Notes: generated from the sequence alone by a model not told the origin. Positions 8,044 through 16,469 are shown, counted from the stretch's first letter. The stretch: 64,000 nucleotides of DNA from Kitasatospora terrestris (GCF_039542905.1 NZ_BAABIS010000001.1:2604001-2668000); one strand, 5' to 3'. Program-made: numbers and translations.

Positions 8044-8817
8044 ATGGACGATTTCCGTACCGCTCTCTCCGAGGAGCTGTCGGAGCTCAGCGCTCCACCC
8101 CTGGCAGGACTGATCGAGGCGGCCACCCGCGACGGCCGCCGGGTGCGCCGGCGCCGGACGGTCGCCGCGGCCGTCGGATCGGTGACCGCGCTGGCGGCCG
8201 CGGTCGCGCTGCTGGGCGGCCCGGTCGGGCCGCTCCGGCAGCCGGCCGCCGGCCCGGCGGTGCAGAGTGCGGCCGCCGAGCCGCCGGTGGGCCCACCGAG
8301 CCCGTCGGCGTCCGCCCACACGGTGCCGACCACCTCGCGGGCGCTGCTCGCGGCGGTGGTGCAGGCGCTGCCGGGCACCACGTGGAAGGGCAGCGACTAC
8401 GCCGTCAGCGGGCCCGAGCAGGATGTGTCCGCGATGCTGAACGTGACGGAGGGGACGGGCACCGGCGTGGTCCGGGTCACCCTGCTCGCCGGCAAGGACT
8501 CCGGCTGCACGCAGGGCGGTGCCCGCTTCTGCACGTTCGACAGCCGGGGACAGCTCACCTCGGTGGACTACCTCACCGCGCCGTGCCCGCAGACCGTCGT
8601 GGTGACCGTCCGGCGGGCGGACGCCACCCGGGCCCAGGTGCTCTTCGGCAACTGCCGGATCGGGGAGAACGCGTACTACTTCCCGCCGGGGGCCAACGCG
8701 CTGACCGCCCAGCAGGCGGTCGAGCTGGCCGGCGGACCGGCCCTGTCGCTGCACAGCGACAGCCGGACGGTCGAAGCCGCCGAGCAGCAGTACCGCCGAG
8801 CGGCGCCACTGCGCTGA
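8044..8817 (+). CDS. Membrane-anchored anti-sigma-like protein (partner of a SigE-type factor)
   Basis: 257 residues: an N-terminal cytoplasmic segment of about 36 residues ending RRVRRRR, a single transmembrane helix (about 38-60), then a Pro/Ser-rich linker and an outer domain with four cysteines (GCTQGGARFC, APCPQ, GNCR). It precedes a SigE-family sigma gene by 90 bases in the same direction. The cytoplasmic segment is short and has no recognisable zinc anti-sigma motif, so an anti-sigma role rests on topology and neighbour. The ATG follows a GAGG site. Confidence 0.55.
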   Translation: MDDFRTALSEELSELSAPPLAGLIEAATRDGRRVRRRRTVAAAVGSVTALAAAVALLGGPVGPLRQPAAGPAVQSAAAEPPVGPPSPSASAHTVPTTSRALLAAVVQALPGTTWKGSDYAVSGPEQDVSAMLNVTEGTGTGVVRVTLLAGKDSGCTQGGARFCTFDSRGQLTSVDYLTAPCPQTVVVTVRRADATRAQVLFGNCRIGENAYYFPPGANALTAQQAVELAGGPALSLHSDSRTVEAAEQQYRRAAPLR

Positions 8818-8907
8818 CGCGCGCGGCGGTGCGGGCGGCCCCGGGCCGCTCCCACCGCCGCGCCACCGCCCCCACCCTTGCGACCCACAGATCGGGACCA
8901 CCAAGCA

Positions 8908-9405
8908 GTGCGCGACGATGCAGACTTCACAGCGTTCGCCGAGGCCGGCGCGGGCCGGCTGCGCCAGATCGCCTACCTGATGTGCCGGGACTGGCACCTG
9001 GCCCAGGACCTCACCCAGACCACGCTGACCAAGATGTACCTCGCGTGGAAGCGGATCAACCGGCGCGACGGCGATCCGTTCGTCTACGCCCGGAAGGTGC
9101 TGCTGAACTCCCTGCTGGACCACCGGCGGCTGCGCAGCAGCGGCGAACTGGCGGTGGAGCAGCTTCCGGAGTCCGCCGGGCCCAGGGACACCACCGCGAT
9201 GCGGCTGACCCTGCTGGAGGCGCTGATGCTGCTGTCCGAGCGGGACCGGGCGATCGTGCTGCTGCGCTACTGGGAGGACCACAGCGTGGAGACCACCGCG
9301 GAGATCCTGGGGGTCAGCACGGCGGTGGTGAAGTCGCAGAGCATGCGCGCACTGGCGGTCCTGCGCGGGCGCCTGGGCAGTGACCGCGAGCTGCTCTTCG
9401 GCTGA
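8908..9405 (+). CDS. SigE-family (SigE70-type) ECF RNA polymerase sigma factor
   Basis: 165 residues with region 2 (FTAFAEAGAGRLRQIAYLMC, then DWHLAQDLTQTTLTKMYLAWKRI) and region 4 (LSERDRAIVLLRYWEDHSVETTAEILGVSTAVVKSQSMRAL). This is the small actinobacterial SigE70 group. I chose GTG 8908, which begins two residues before the conserved DADFTAF segment; a TTG 30 bases upstream is possible. The preceding gene encodes a membrane protein of anti-sigma-like topology, so the pair may form an envelope-sensing switch. Confidence 0.85.
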   Translation: MRDDADFTAFAEAGAGRLRQIAYLMCRDWHLAQDLTQTTLTKMYLAWKRINRRDGDPFVYARKVLLNSLLDHRRLRSSGELAVEQLPESAGPRDTTAMRLTLLEALMLLSERDRAIVLLRYWEDHSVETTAEILGVSTAVVKSQSMRALAVLRGRLGSDRELLFG

Positions 9406-9550
9406 AAGGTCGCGTTCACCGAGGGTTCATGCCGTCCGATTCACCACCAAACCGGACAACCGGATCCGGCCGGACCGGACTTCCCTGTCCGTTCTCAGCC
9501 CGCTGCTGCATAATCAGGCCGTTCATTCCGACCCCGAGGAGGACCGGCCC

Positions 9551-10777
9551 ATGCCGGCAGAGCTCTGCCCCCGCTGCGGCGCGGCACGGACGGCGGGTGG
9601 CTGCGGCTGCTTCTCGGACCCCAGCAATGCCGACACCGCCGTCCTGCCGCACGTGGAGGGCCCGCCGCTGGTGCGCCCGTACGTGGCCGCCGCGCCGGTG
9701 GAGCAGCCCGGTCCGGGGCCGGACCCCTTCGCCACCCGGCTGGCCCCGCCGACCGGCCTGCCGCCGATGCCGCCCGCGCCTCCGGCACCGCCCGTCGCGC
9801 CGTACCCGGGCGCCGGTGCCGCCGCGCAGACCACCGTGCTGCCGGGCCCGGTCACGCCCGGCCCGGTCACGCCCGGCGCCGTGCCGCTCGGCCCGGTCGC
9901 CCCGGCGGCCCCCGCCGCGGCCCCCGCCGCCGTGCCGGTCGCCCCTGCCGCCGCGCAGACCGCGGTGCTGCCGCCGGTGCCCGCTCAGCCGCCCGCGCAG
10001 CCGCCCGTCGGGCAGCCCGGGCCGGAGGCGCACACCCAGCTGATACCCCCGCAGGCGCACCCGGCACCCCCGACCCCGCCTGCCTCCGCGCCTGCCTCCC
10101 CGCCCCGTCCCGCGCGCTCCTCCGAACCCGCCACCGACCTGGGCATGTTCACCTTCCGCGAGGAGTACGTCCCCCCGCCCGGCTCGCGGGCCGAGCGCCG
10201 CGTCGAGCAGCAGCAGGCGGCGGGCCGGCGGCGGACGGTGATCGCCGGGGCGATGATCGGCCTGGCGGCGGTCGGCGCGGGCCTGGCCCTGGCCCTCTCG
10301 CCCGCCTCGCCCGACCGCGGCAACCAGGCGCTGCCCGCGCCGACCGACAGCGGCATCCCGTACCCGGGGCCCACCACGCCGACCGTCGAGGCGAGCAGCG
10401 GCTCGCCCTCCCCCGTCGCGCCCAGCACCACCAAGGCCAAGCCGCCGACCACCAGGGCCGCGGCGCCGCAGACCACGGCGGCCCCGCCGAGTCCCTCCCC
10501 GTCGGCGTCCGCCAAGCCGAGCCGCTCGGCCTCGCCGAGCCCGTCGGCCACCGTGCGCGACCTGCACCGCGGCGACACCGGCGCCGACGTGGCCGCGATG
10601 CAGTCCCGGCTCGTCAACGCCGTGCCCTGGCGGTTCGACGAGGAGGACGTCAACGGCACGTTCGACAAGAACACCGAGCAGGCGCTGCGCAACTTCCAGA
10701 CGATGATGGCCATCCACGGCGAGGACGGCTGGTACGGGCCGCAGACCCGTACCAGGCTCTCCTACTACCCCGCCTGA
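9551..10777 (+). CDS. Peptidoglycan-binding membrane protein with N-terminal zinc-ribbon-like motif
   Basis: 408 residues. It starts with ELCPRCGAARTAGGCGC, a Cys cluster like a short zinc ribbon, followed by a long Pro/Ala-rich cytoplasmic stretch with repeated PGPVTPGPVTPG. A single transmembrane helix (RRTVIAGAMIGLAAVGAGLALAL, about 230-252) leads to a Ser/Pro/Thr linker and a C-terminal PG_binding_1 domain (about 338-408: RGDTGADVAAMQSRLV, then VNGTFDKNTEQALRNFQ). The topology would place the domain on the cell wall. The ATG is fixed by GAGGAGG. It may be a wall sensor; no kinase or hydrolase domain is present. Confidence 0.82.
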   Translation: MPAELCPRCGAARTAGGCGCFSDPSNADTAVLPHVEGPPLVRPYVAAAPVEQPGPGPDPFATRLAPPTGLPPMPPAPPAPPVAPYPGAGAAAQTTVLPGPVTPGPVTPGAVPLGPVAPAAPAAAPAAVPVAPAAAQTAVLPPVPAQPPAQPPVGQPGPEAHTQLIPPQAHPAPPTPPASAPASPPRPARSSEPATDLGMFTFREEYVPPPGSRAERRVEQQQAAGRRRTVIAGAMIGLAAVGAGLALALSPASPDRGNQALPAPTDSGIPYPGPTTPTVEASSGSPSPVAPSTTKAKPPTTRAAAPQTTAAPPSPSPSASAKPSRSASPSPSATVRDLHRGDTGADVAAMQSRLVNAVPWRFDEEDVNGTFDKNTEQALRNFQTMMAIHGEDGWYGPQTRTRLSYYPA

Positions 10778-10784
10778 CCGCGGC

Positions 10785-11375
10785 TCAGCCGACGATCGCC
10801 TTCCCCAGGCTGAAGGCGGACAGCACCAGCATCACGCAGGCGGCGACCCGCACGATGACCTTCATCGGCACGTGCTTCAGCAGCTTCTGCCCGCCCAGGA
10901 TGGCGATCCCGCCGACCGCGCACAGCGCCAGCCACGCGCCGAGGCCCACGGCCAGCGGCGAGGCGTACTTGGCGGCCAGGTTGGCGGTCATGATCTGGGT
11001 CAGGTCGCCGAACTCGGCGACCGCGACCAGGACGAAGCTCGCGCCGGCCACCTTCCAGAAGGAGTTGGACGAGGGCTCCTTCGCGGCGTGCCCGTCGTCC
11101 TCCTCGTCGCCCTTGGGCCAGAGCAGCATCACGGCTCCGACCAGGAACAGCAGCCCGGTGACGCCCTCCACCCAGCGCTGCGGCAGCATCGCCAGCAGGC
11201 TGCCGGCCACCAGGGCGAGGGCCACCTGGACGGCGAAGGCGGCGGCGATGCCGGCGAAGACGTAGCTCGCCCGGTACTTGGTGCCCAGGACCAGGCTGGC
11301 CAGCGCGGTCTTGTCGGGCAGTTCGGCGAGGAAGATGACGCCGAAGGTCAGCGCGGCGATGCTCAGGGGGTTCAT
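10785..11375 (-). CDS. TMEM165/GDT1 (UPF0016) family cation transporter, probable Mn2+ exporter
   Basis: 196 residues with six helices in two inverted halves. The two family signatures are present: ELPDKTALASL near residue 18 and EFGDLTQIMTA near residue 120. The first differs from the usual E-x-G-D-K/R-T/S in having Pro for Gly. Bacterial members export Mn2+ or exchange Mn2+/Ca2+ for H+. The key context is the yybP-ykoY riboswitch about 100 bases upstream on the same strand, which is the class that senses Mn2+. The stop lies 7 bases from the convergent neighbour's stop. The ATG at 11375 lacks a strong ribosome site, which fits riboswitch-controlled initiation. Confidence 0.9.
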   Translation of the reverse strand: MNPLSIAALTFGVIFLAELPDKTALASLVLGTKYRASYVFAGIAAAFAVQVALALVAGSLLAMLPQRWVEGVTGLLFLVGAVMLLWPKGDEEDDGHAAKEPSSNSFWKVAGASFVLVAVAEFGDLTQIMTANLAAKYASPLAVGLGAWLALCAVGGIAILGGQKLLKHVPMKVIVRVAACVMLVLSAFSLGKAIVG

Positions 11376-11469
11376 CGGATCGGCAGGTCTCTCGGTTCAA
11401 GGGCTGCCCGACCGGTGCGTCTCGGGGATGCCTCGGCCCGACAGCACTGGTCAATGGTCACAGCACTGC

Positions 11470-11580
11470 GGCCGAAGGTCTCGCCGGCACCCGCGGACGG
11501 GTGCCCCGGGCGCCGGGCCCGCCCACGAGGAGCGGTGCCAGTATGTCGACGGTCCGGTGGAGGGCTACTCCCCTTCAACG
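11470..11580 (-). promoter_or_regulatory. yybP-ykoY (Mn2+-sensing) riboswitch
   Basis: Read on the minus strand, the leader has the class's conserved elements in order: GAAGGGGAGUAGCC (11576-11563), CCGUCGACAUACUGG (11553-11539), and GGCGAGACCUUCGGC (about 11485-11471). GUUGAAGG and CCUUCGGC pair as an 8-bp P1 helix that closes the structure. It lies in the 214-base gap upstream of the TMEM165-family gene, about 95 bases before its ATG. Known members switch on exporters of this family when Mn2+ is high. The expression platform between aptamer and ATG holds a direct repeat (CAGTGCTGT twice) but I cannot say whether control is transcriptional or translational. Confidence 0.9.
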
Positions 11581-11589
11581 CCTCCCAGC

Positions 11590-12354
11590 CTACCCGACGC
11601 CGGGCGGTGCTCCGGGGGCCAGAAGTCCTCGGCCGACCAGTTCCAGCACGACGACGATCGCGGCCGCCTCCACCGCGAGCAGCGCCACCAGGACGAACAG
11701 CTGCACCGCGCCGGCCTGGGCGGGCGTGGCGCCGCCGAGCAGCATGCCGACGAAGGCGCCGGGCAGGGTGACCAGGCCCACGGTCCGGGTCTGGTCGAGT
11801 GCCGGGACCAGCGAGGTGGCGGCGGCCGTCCGGGACATCTCCAGCCGGGCGTCGCGCGCCTCGAAGCCGAGCACCAGGGCGGCCTCGACCTCGCCTTGCC
11901 TGCTCCGCAGTTCGTCCAGCGCCCGGCGGCCGGAGAGCGAGGTGGCGGTCAGCGCCCCGCCGATCAGGATCCCGGCGACCGGAATCAGCGACAGGCCCTT
12001 CGCCGGCAGCAGGCCGGTGGCGAGCAGCAGCGCCAGGACCGGCAGCACGCCGGCGGCGATCGGCGCCGCCGCCCACCACCAGCCCGGGCCGTCGGTGATC
12101 CGCCGCCCGGCGGTGCGCACCGCGACGGAGAACATCAGCAGCACGAACAGCACCGAGCTCCACAGCGCGCCGACCACCCAGGCGATCACCAGGGCGACCG
12201 CGGCGAGCTGCAGCACCGCCCGGACGCCCGCCCGCAGCACCGCCCGCCCGTGGCCGAGCCGGCCCAGGCCGGCCACCGCGACGGCGGCGGCCAGCAGCAC
12301 CGCGCAGGCCGCGCCGAGGGCGGGGGTGACCGGCAGCAGCTGCCCGGCGGCCAT
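11590..12354 (-). CDS. FetB-like (UPF0014) ABC permease, putative iron exporter
   Basis: 254 residues with about seven hydrophobic helices. UPF0014 hallmarks are present: RAGVRAVLQLAAVALVIAWV near residue 45, the cytoplasmic stretch EVEAALVLGFEARDA, and PALDQTRTVGLVTLPGAFVGML near residue 205. E. coli FetB works with the ATPase FetA to export iron. No fetA-like ATPase lies next to this gene. It begins 7 bases after the stop of the mannosyltransferase gene, so they may share a transcript, and it ends just before the Mn2+ riboswitch of the next gene. Confidence 0.82.
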   Translation of the reverse strand: MAAGQLLPVTPALGAACAVLLAAAVAVAGLGRLGHGRAVLRAGVRAVLQLAAVALVIAWVVGALWSSVLFVLLMFSVAVRTAGRRITDGPGWWWAAAPIAAGVLPVLALLLATGLLPAKGLSLIPVAGILIGGALTATSLSGRRALDELRSRQGEVEAALVLGFEARDARLEMSRTAAATSLVPALDQTRTVGLVTLPGAFVGMLLGGATPAQAGAVQLFVLVALLAVEAAAIVVVLELVGRGLLAPGAPPGVG

Positions 12355-12360
12355 CGGCGG

Positions 12361-13950
12361 TCAGATCCAGCTGGTGAACCACATCCGGGCGCGCCAGTCG
12401 TCCATCGGGATCACCTCCGCCGTGTACAGCGGGTGGAAGAAGGCGAAGCAGCCGACGACGGCCAGCACGATCAGCCCGGCGCCGGCCGCGCCCCAGCGGC
12501 GCCGCTCGGGCGGGCAGCCGGGCGGGCCGAGCAGCGCGCCCAGCATCTGGGCCACCGCCAGGCAGAGGAACGGGACCAGCACCACCATGTAGAAGGAGAA
12601 GATCGTCCGTTCCTGGTACTGGAACCAGGGCAGGTAGACGCCGGCCACCCCGGCGAGGATCGCGCCGGCCCGCCAGTCCCGGCGGAAGAACCAGCGCCAC
12701 AGCGCGTACGCCAGCGCGAAGCAGGCCGTCCACCACAGCAGCGGGGTGCCGAGGGCCAGGATCTGGGAGGCGCAGCCCTCGGACGCGGTGCAGCCCTGCT
12801 GGCCCTGCGGCACCTGCTGCCAGTACATCGAGACCGGGCGGCCCTGGACCAGCCAGCTCCACGGGTTGGACTGGTAGGTGTGCGGGGAGGACAGGCCGGT
12901 GTTGAAGTCGTACATCTGCGCGTGGTAGTGCCACCAGCTGCGCAGCGCGGCGGGCACCCAGGTCATCGGCACCTGCGGCAGCGGGACCTCCAGCACCGGG
13001 GTGTGCGGCGGGGAGAGGCCGGCCCGGTCGTCCGCCCAGTGCCGGCCGTAGCCGCCGTCGGTGACGAACCAGCCGGTCCAGGCCAGCAGGTAGACCAGCG
13101 CGGCGACGCCGACCGTGGAGAGGAAGGCGGGCAGGGCGTCGCGGCGCAGCATCGAGCGCCAGGGGTGCCGGGCGCCGGCCCAGCGGCGGCCCGCCTGGTC
13201 CCACAGGACGGTGAGCAGGCCGAGGACGGCGAGGATCTGGATCCCGTTCCACTTCACCGCGCAGGCGCAGCCGAGCAGGACGCCGGCCGCCAGCCGCCAG
13301 GGGCGCACCCCGAGGCCGACCTGGTCGCCCGCCGCGCCGCCCTCCGCGCGGGCGGCCCGCAGCAGGGCGCGGGCCCGGTCCCGGTCGACCAGCAGGCAGC
13401 CGAAGGCGGCCAGCACGAAGAACAGCTGCACGCCGTCCAGCAGGCCGACCCGGCTCATCACGAAGTGCAGCCCGTCCACCGCCATCAGCAGGGCCGCGGT
13501 GCAGCCCAGCAGCGTCGAGCCGAACAGCCGCCGGCCGATCCGGGCCAGCATCAGCACCGTCAGGGTGCCGAGCAGCGCCACCACGATCCGCCAGCCGAAG
13601 GGGTGCAGGCCGAACGCCCACTCGCCCAGCGAGATCACCCACTTGCCGAGCGGCGGGTGGGCCACGAACTCCGGTGCGGGGGTGAGCGGAACGATCTGCG
13701 GGACGCCGAGGATCTGGGCGTTCGCGCCGTCCGGCCAGACGCCCTCGTAGCCCTGCTCCAGCAGTGACCAGGCGTCCTTGGGGTAGTACGTCTCGTCGAA
13801 GACGAACGCGTTCGGGTACGGCAGGTCCCAGAACCGCAGCAGCCCGGCGAACGCCGCCACCGCCAGCGGTCCCCACCACCTCCACCGGTCCCGTTCGACC
13901 GCCCGCACCGCCGCGGGGGCCGGCCTCTCGGTGACTTGCGCCTGCGCCAT
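12361..13950 (-). CDS. pmt: Protein O-mannosyltransferase (Pmt family, GT39)
   Basis: 529 residues with about ten transmembrane helices. The N-terminus has the conserved RFWDLPYPNAFVFDETYYPK, whose Asp-Glu pair is the catalytic acidic motif of the first outer loop, followed by HPPLGKW. The enzyme transfers mannose from polyprenyl-phosphate-mannose to Ser/Thr of exported proteins; in Streptomyces the orthologue glycosylates lipoproteins and the phage phiC31 receptor. I chose ATG 13950 (MAQAQVTERP); a GTG nine codons upstream is possible. A rRNA methyltransferase gene often found beside pmt in this group is absent here; a MerR-type gene is divergent instead. Confidence 0.9.
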   Translation of the reverse strand: MAQAQVTERPAPAAVRAVERDRWRWWGPLAVAAFAGLLRFWDLPYPNAFVFDETYYPKDAWSLLEQGYEGVWPDGANAQILGVPQIVPLTPAPEFVAHPPLGKWVISLGEWAFGLHPFGWRIVVALLGTLTVLMLARIGRRLFGSTLLGCTAALLMAVDGLHFVMSRVGLLDGVQLFFVLAAFGCLLVDRDRARALLRAARAEGGAAGDQVGLGVRPWRLAAGVLLGCACAVKWNGIQILAVLGLLTVLWDQAGRRWAGARHPWRSMLRRDALPAFLSTVGVAALVYLLAWTGWFVTDGGYGRHWADDRAGLSPPHTPVLEVPLPQVPMTWVPAALRSWWHYHAQMYDFNTGLSSPHTYQSNPWSWLVQGRPVSMYWQQVPQGQQGCTASEGCASQILALGTPLLWWTACFALAYALWRWFFRRDWRAGAILAGVAGVYLPWFQYQERTIFSFYMVVLVPFLCLAVAQMLGALLGPPGCPPERRRWGAAGAGLIVLAVVGCFAFFHPLYTAEVIPMDDWRARMWFTSWI

Positions 13951-14037
13951 GACCCCGCCGTCTGCTCGACCTGACACTATGTCGCCTTTGCCCGAATCCT
14001 AGCCTGCCGCCCTGTCGGCGGCGGGGCCTACGGTGGG

Positions 14038-14068
14038 TTGACCCTCGACCTGGTCGAGGGCGCAGAGT
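14038..14068 (+). promoter_or_regulatory. MerR-type promoter with 19-bp spacer and perfect operator
   Basis: TTGACC (14038-14043) and CAGAGT (14063-14068) are 19 bases apart, the over-long spacing typical of MerR-activated promoters. The spacer region contains a perfect palindrome, CCCTCGACC-T-GGTCGAGGG (14042-14060), where such regulators bind and untwist the DNA. Transcription would start about 12 bases before the ATG of the MerR-type gene, so autoregulation is the simple reading. Confidence 0.8.
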
Positions 14069-14087
14069 CCTCGGTGTGGAGAGCGGA

Positions 14088-15074
14088 ATGCGCAGTATCG
14101 GTGAGCTGGCCCGGGAGAGCGGCCTGGGCGTGAGCGCCCTGCGGTTCTACGACGGCGCCGGGGTGTTCGTCCCGGCCCGGGTCGACCCGCGGACCGGCTA
14201 CCGCTGGTACGCGCCCGAGCAGCTGGCCGGCGCCCGCCTGCTGGCCCGGCTGCGCCGGGTCGGCATGCCGCTCGCCGGGATCGCCCAGGTCCTGGACGGC
14301 GACCCGGCGAGCGCCCGGGCCGCGATCGACCGGCACCTGCGGCAGCTGGAGGACGGCCTCGCCGATGCCCGCCGCGAGCTCTCCACGGTCCGTGACCTGA
14401 TCGACCTGAGGGAGCATCCGATGACCGCACCGACCCGACTCACCGTGCCCGCCCCGGCGCTCGCCGCCGCCCTGGACGCCGTCCGCTTCGCCGCCGGCAG
14501 CGACCCGGAGCACCCGGTGGTGCGCGGCGTGCTGTTCGACCCCGAGCCCAAGGACGGCCTGCTGCGCCTGGTCGCCACCGACCGGTACCGGCTGGCCGTC
14601 GCCACCGCCCCCGCGACGGTGGAAGGACCCGGCGGCGGGGTGCTGGTGCCGACCGCGCTCGCGGACGCCGCCCGGGCCCTGCTGGACGGCGCCGAGAGCA
14701 TCGAACTCACGGTGGACGGGCCGCGGTTGACGCTGCGCGCGGGCGGCCGGGAGCTGGCCGGGGAGCGGCTCGACCTGGACTTCCCCGACTACCGGCGCCT
14801 GCTGCGGGTGGAGACCACCCACCGCCTGGAGTTCGCGGCGGACGAGCTGCTGGCCCACCTCGGGTCCGGCCCCGCCGCGGAGGACGGCACGGCGATCCTG
14901 GCGGCGGACGGGTTCCAGGTGCTGGTCAACCGCGAGTACCTGCTGCAGGCCGTCGCGGCCGGCGGCGCCGAGCAGCTCGTCCTGGAGCTCGGCGGCCCGA
15001 TCGCCCCGCTGGCGATCCGCTTCCCGACCCGCGCGGACACCTTCTCGCTGCTGATGCCGGTCGCCCGCGACTGA
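14088..15074 (+). CDS. MerR-family regulator fused to a DnaN (beta sliding clamp)-like domain
   Basis: 328 residues. Residues 1-70 are a MerR winged helix (MRSIGELARESGLGVSALRFYD, then TGYRWYAPEQL), about 75-112 the dimerisation helix, and about 118-328 resemble domains II and III of the DNA polymerase III beta clamp (HPVVRGVLFDPEPKDGLLRL, VATDRYRLAVA, then FPDYRRLL). The usual MerR effector domain is thus replaced by a clamp-like fold, which is too short (about 210 residues, roughly two of three clamp domains) to be a working clamp. The start at 14088 gives the canonical MRSIGELA. Autoregulation is likely from the promoter at 14038-14068. Possible ligands are unknown. Confidence 0.85.
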   Translation: MRSIGELARESGLGVSALRFYDGAGVFVPARVDPRTGYRWYAPEQLAGARLLARLRRVGMPLAGIAQVLDGDPASARAAIDRHLRQLEDGLADARRELSTVRDLIDLREHPMTAPTRLTVPAPALAAALDAVRFAAGSDPEHPVVRGVLFDPEPKDGLLRLVATDRYRLAVATAPATVEGPGGGVLVPTALADAARALLDGAESIELTVDGPRLTLRAGGRELAGERLDLDFPDYRRLLRVETTHRLEFAADELLAHLGSGPAAEDGTAILAADGFQVLVNREYLLQAVAAGGAEQLVLELGGPIAPLAIRFPTRADTFSLLMPVARD

Positions 15075-15090
15075 GCGCGGCGCCGCTCAG
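15071..15090. terminator. Short convergent hairpin spanning two stop codons
   Basis: CTGAGCG (15071-15077) and CGCTCAG (15084-15090) form a 7-bp stem with a 6-base GC loop. It contains the stop codons of both convergent genes, which are only 12 bases apart. It is weak compared with the other terminators here. Confidence 0.4.
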
Positions 15091-16469
15091 GCCGGGCGGA
15101 TGTTGTGGTTGAGGTGGAAGACGTTGTCCGGGTCGTACTCCGCCTTGACCGCCGCCAGCCGGGCCGCGTTGGCCGTGCCGCGCCCGGCGGTGGCGACCTC
15201 GTCGTCCTCCTCGCTCATGAAGTTGAGGTAGGAGGCGCCGACCGACCAGGGCGCCATGTCGGCGGCCGCCCGGTGGGCCCAGTCGCAGGCCCGGGCGTCG
15301 TCCGCCGGGTCCTCCCACATGCCGAACGGGTGCACCGCCCACGGCGCCGAGCGCCAGGGGACGGGGTACTCGGCCGGCCCGAGGGCGACCGCCCCGCCCA
15401 TCGGGAAGAGCGCGTGCTGCGAGGGCGAGGGCACCACCATCTCGCGGGCCGCCTCGCAGAACTTCTCCAGCGCCGGGTCGGGCACCCCGGTCAGGTAGGC
15501 GGCCGACCAGTAGTTCCGGAAGCCGGGCGGGTCGTCGATCATGCACTGCAGGTCGGCGTACGGGACGTCCTGGACGACCTCCACCTGGTGCCCGTAGCCG
15601 AGCATCGGCGCCACCCAGGGCCGGGCCTGCTCGGCCGTGCCGGCGTACGTGACGAGCACGCCGGCCGCGAACTGTCCGACCAGGTGGTCCGGCACGAAGG
15701 GCTCGGGCGGGGCGGTGAAGAAGATCATCGCGCCGCCCGCCTCGTCGGGCGCCGCGTCCATCGCGTCGCGGTAGGCCCGGGCCAGCTCCAGGCCGCCCTC
15801 GGCCGGCCACATCAGCAGCGCCATCGAGAACTCCGGCAGCGGGTGCAGCCCGAAGACGAAGGCGGTGACCACGCCGAAGTTGCCGCCGCCGCCGTGCAGC
15901 GCCCAGAACAGCTCGGGGTTCTCGTGCTCACTGGCCCGCACCCGCCGGCCGTCGGCGGTGACCAGCTCGGCGGCCAGCAGGTTGTCGCACATCAGCCCGA
16001 ACTTGCGCTCCAGCCAGCCCGACCCCCCGCCCAGCACCAGGCCGCCCACCCCGGTGGTGGACACCCGGCCGCCGGTCACGGCGAGCCCGTGCGCCTGGCA
16101 GGCGCGGTCGAGGTCGCCCATCACCGCGCCGCCGCCGACCCGGGCCACCCTGGCCACCGGGTCGATCTCCACCGCGTTCAGCCGGCGCAGGTCGACGACC
16201 AGGCCGCCCTCGCTGAGCGCGGCGCCGGTGACCCCGTGCCCGCCGCAGCGGACCGCGATCTCCAGGCCGCGCTCGGTGCCGAAGGCCACCGCGGCGGCGG
16301 CGTCGTCGACCGTCGCGCACCGGGCGATCACCGCCGGGCGCTTGTCGACCATCGCGTTGAAGACCACCCGGGCCTCGTCGTAGGCCGGGCTCCCCGGCGC
16401 GATCACCTCACCGGAGAAACGGGACCGCAGTGCGTCCAGTGCCCGGTCGTCCAACAGCTCGGCAGTCAT
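15087..16469 (-). CDS. FAD-linked oxidoreductase (BBE/GOOX-like)
   Basis: 460 residues. The N-terminal PCMH FAD domain has RCGGHGVTGAALSEGG, whose His is the 8-alpha-linked FAD attachment site of this family, and TTGVGGLVLGGGSGWLERK. Where bicovalent BBE-type enzymes have a 6-S-linked Cys, this protein has Ser/Thr, so a single covalent bond is expected. The C-terminal end YDPDNVFHLNHNIRP is the BBE domain signature. Substrates in the family are sugars, alkaloids or polyketides. ATG 16469 follows AAAGG. It lies downstream of an MFS gene in the same direction (86-base gap), suggesting a redox/export pair under the MarR regulator. Confidence 0.85.
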   Translation of the reverse strand: MTAELLDDRALDALRSRFSGEVIAPGSPAYDEARVVFNAMVDKRPAVIARCATVDDAAAAVAFGTERGLEIAVRCGGHGVTGAALSEGGLVVDLRRLNAVEIDPVARVARVGGGAVMGDLDRACQAHGLAVTGGRVSTTGVGGLVLGGGSGWLERKFGLMCDNLLAAELVTADGRRVRASEHENPELFWALHGGGGNFGVVTAFVFGLHPLPEFSMALLMWPAEGGLELARAYRDAMDAAPDEAGGAMIFFTAPPEPFVPDHLVGQFAAGVLVTYAGTAEQARPWVAPMLGYGHQVEVVQDVPYADLQCMIDDPPGFRNYWSAAYLTGVPDPALEKFCEAAREMVVPSPSQHALFPMGGAVALGPAEYPVPWRSAPWAVHPFGMWEDPADDARACDWAHRAAADMAPWSVGASYLNFMSEEDDEVATAGRGTANAARLAAVKAEYDPDNVFHLNHNIRPA

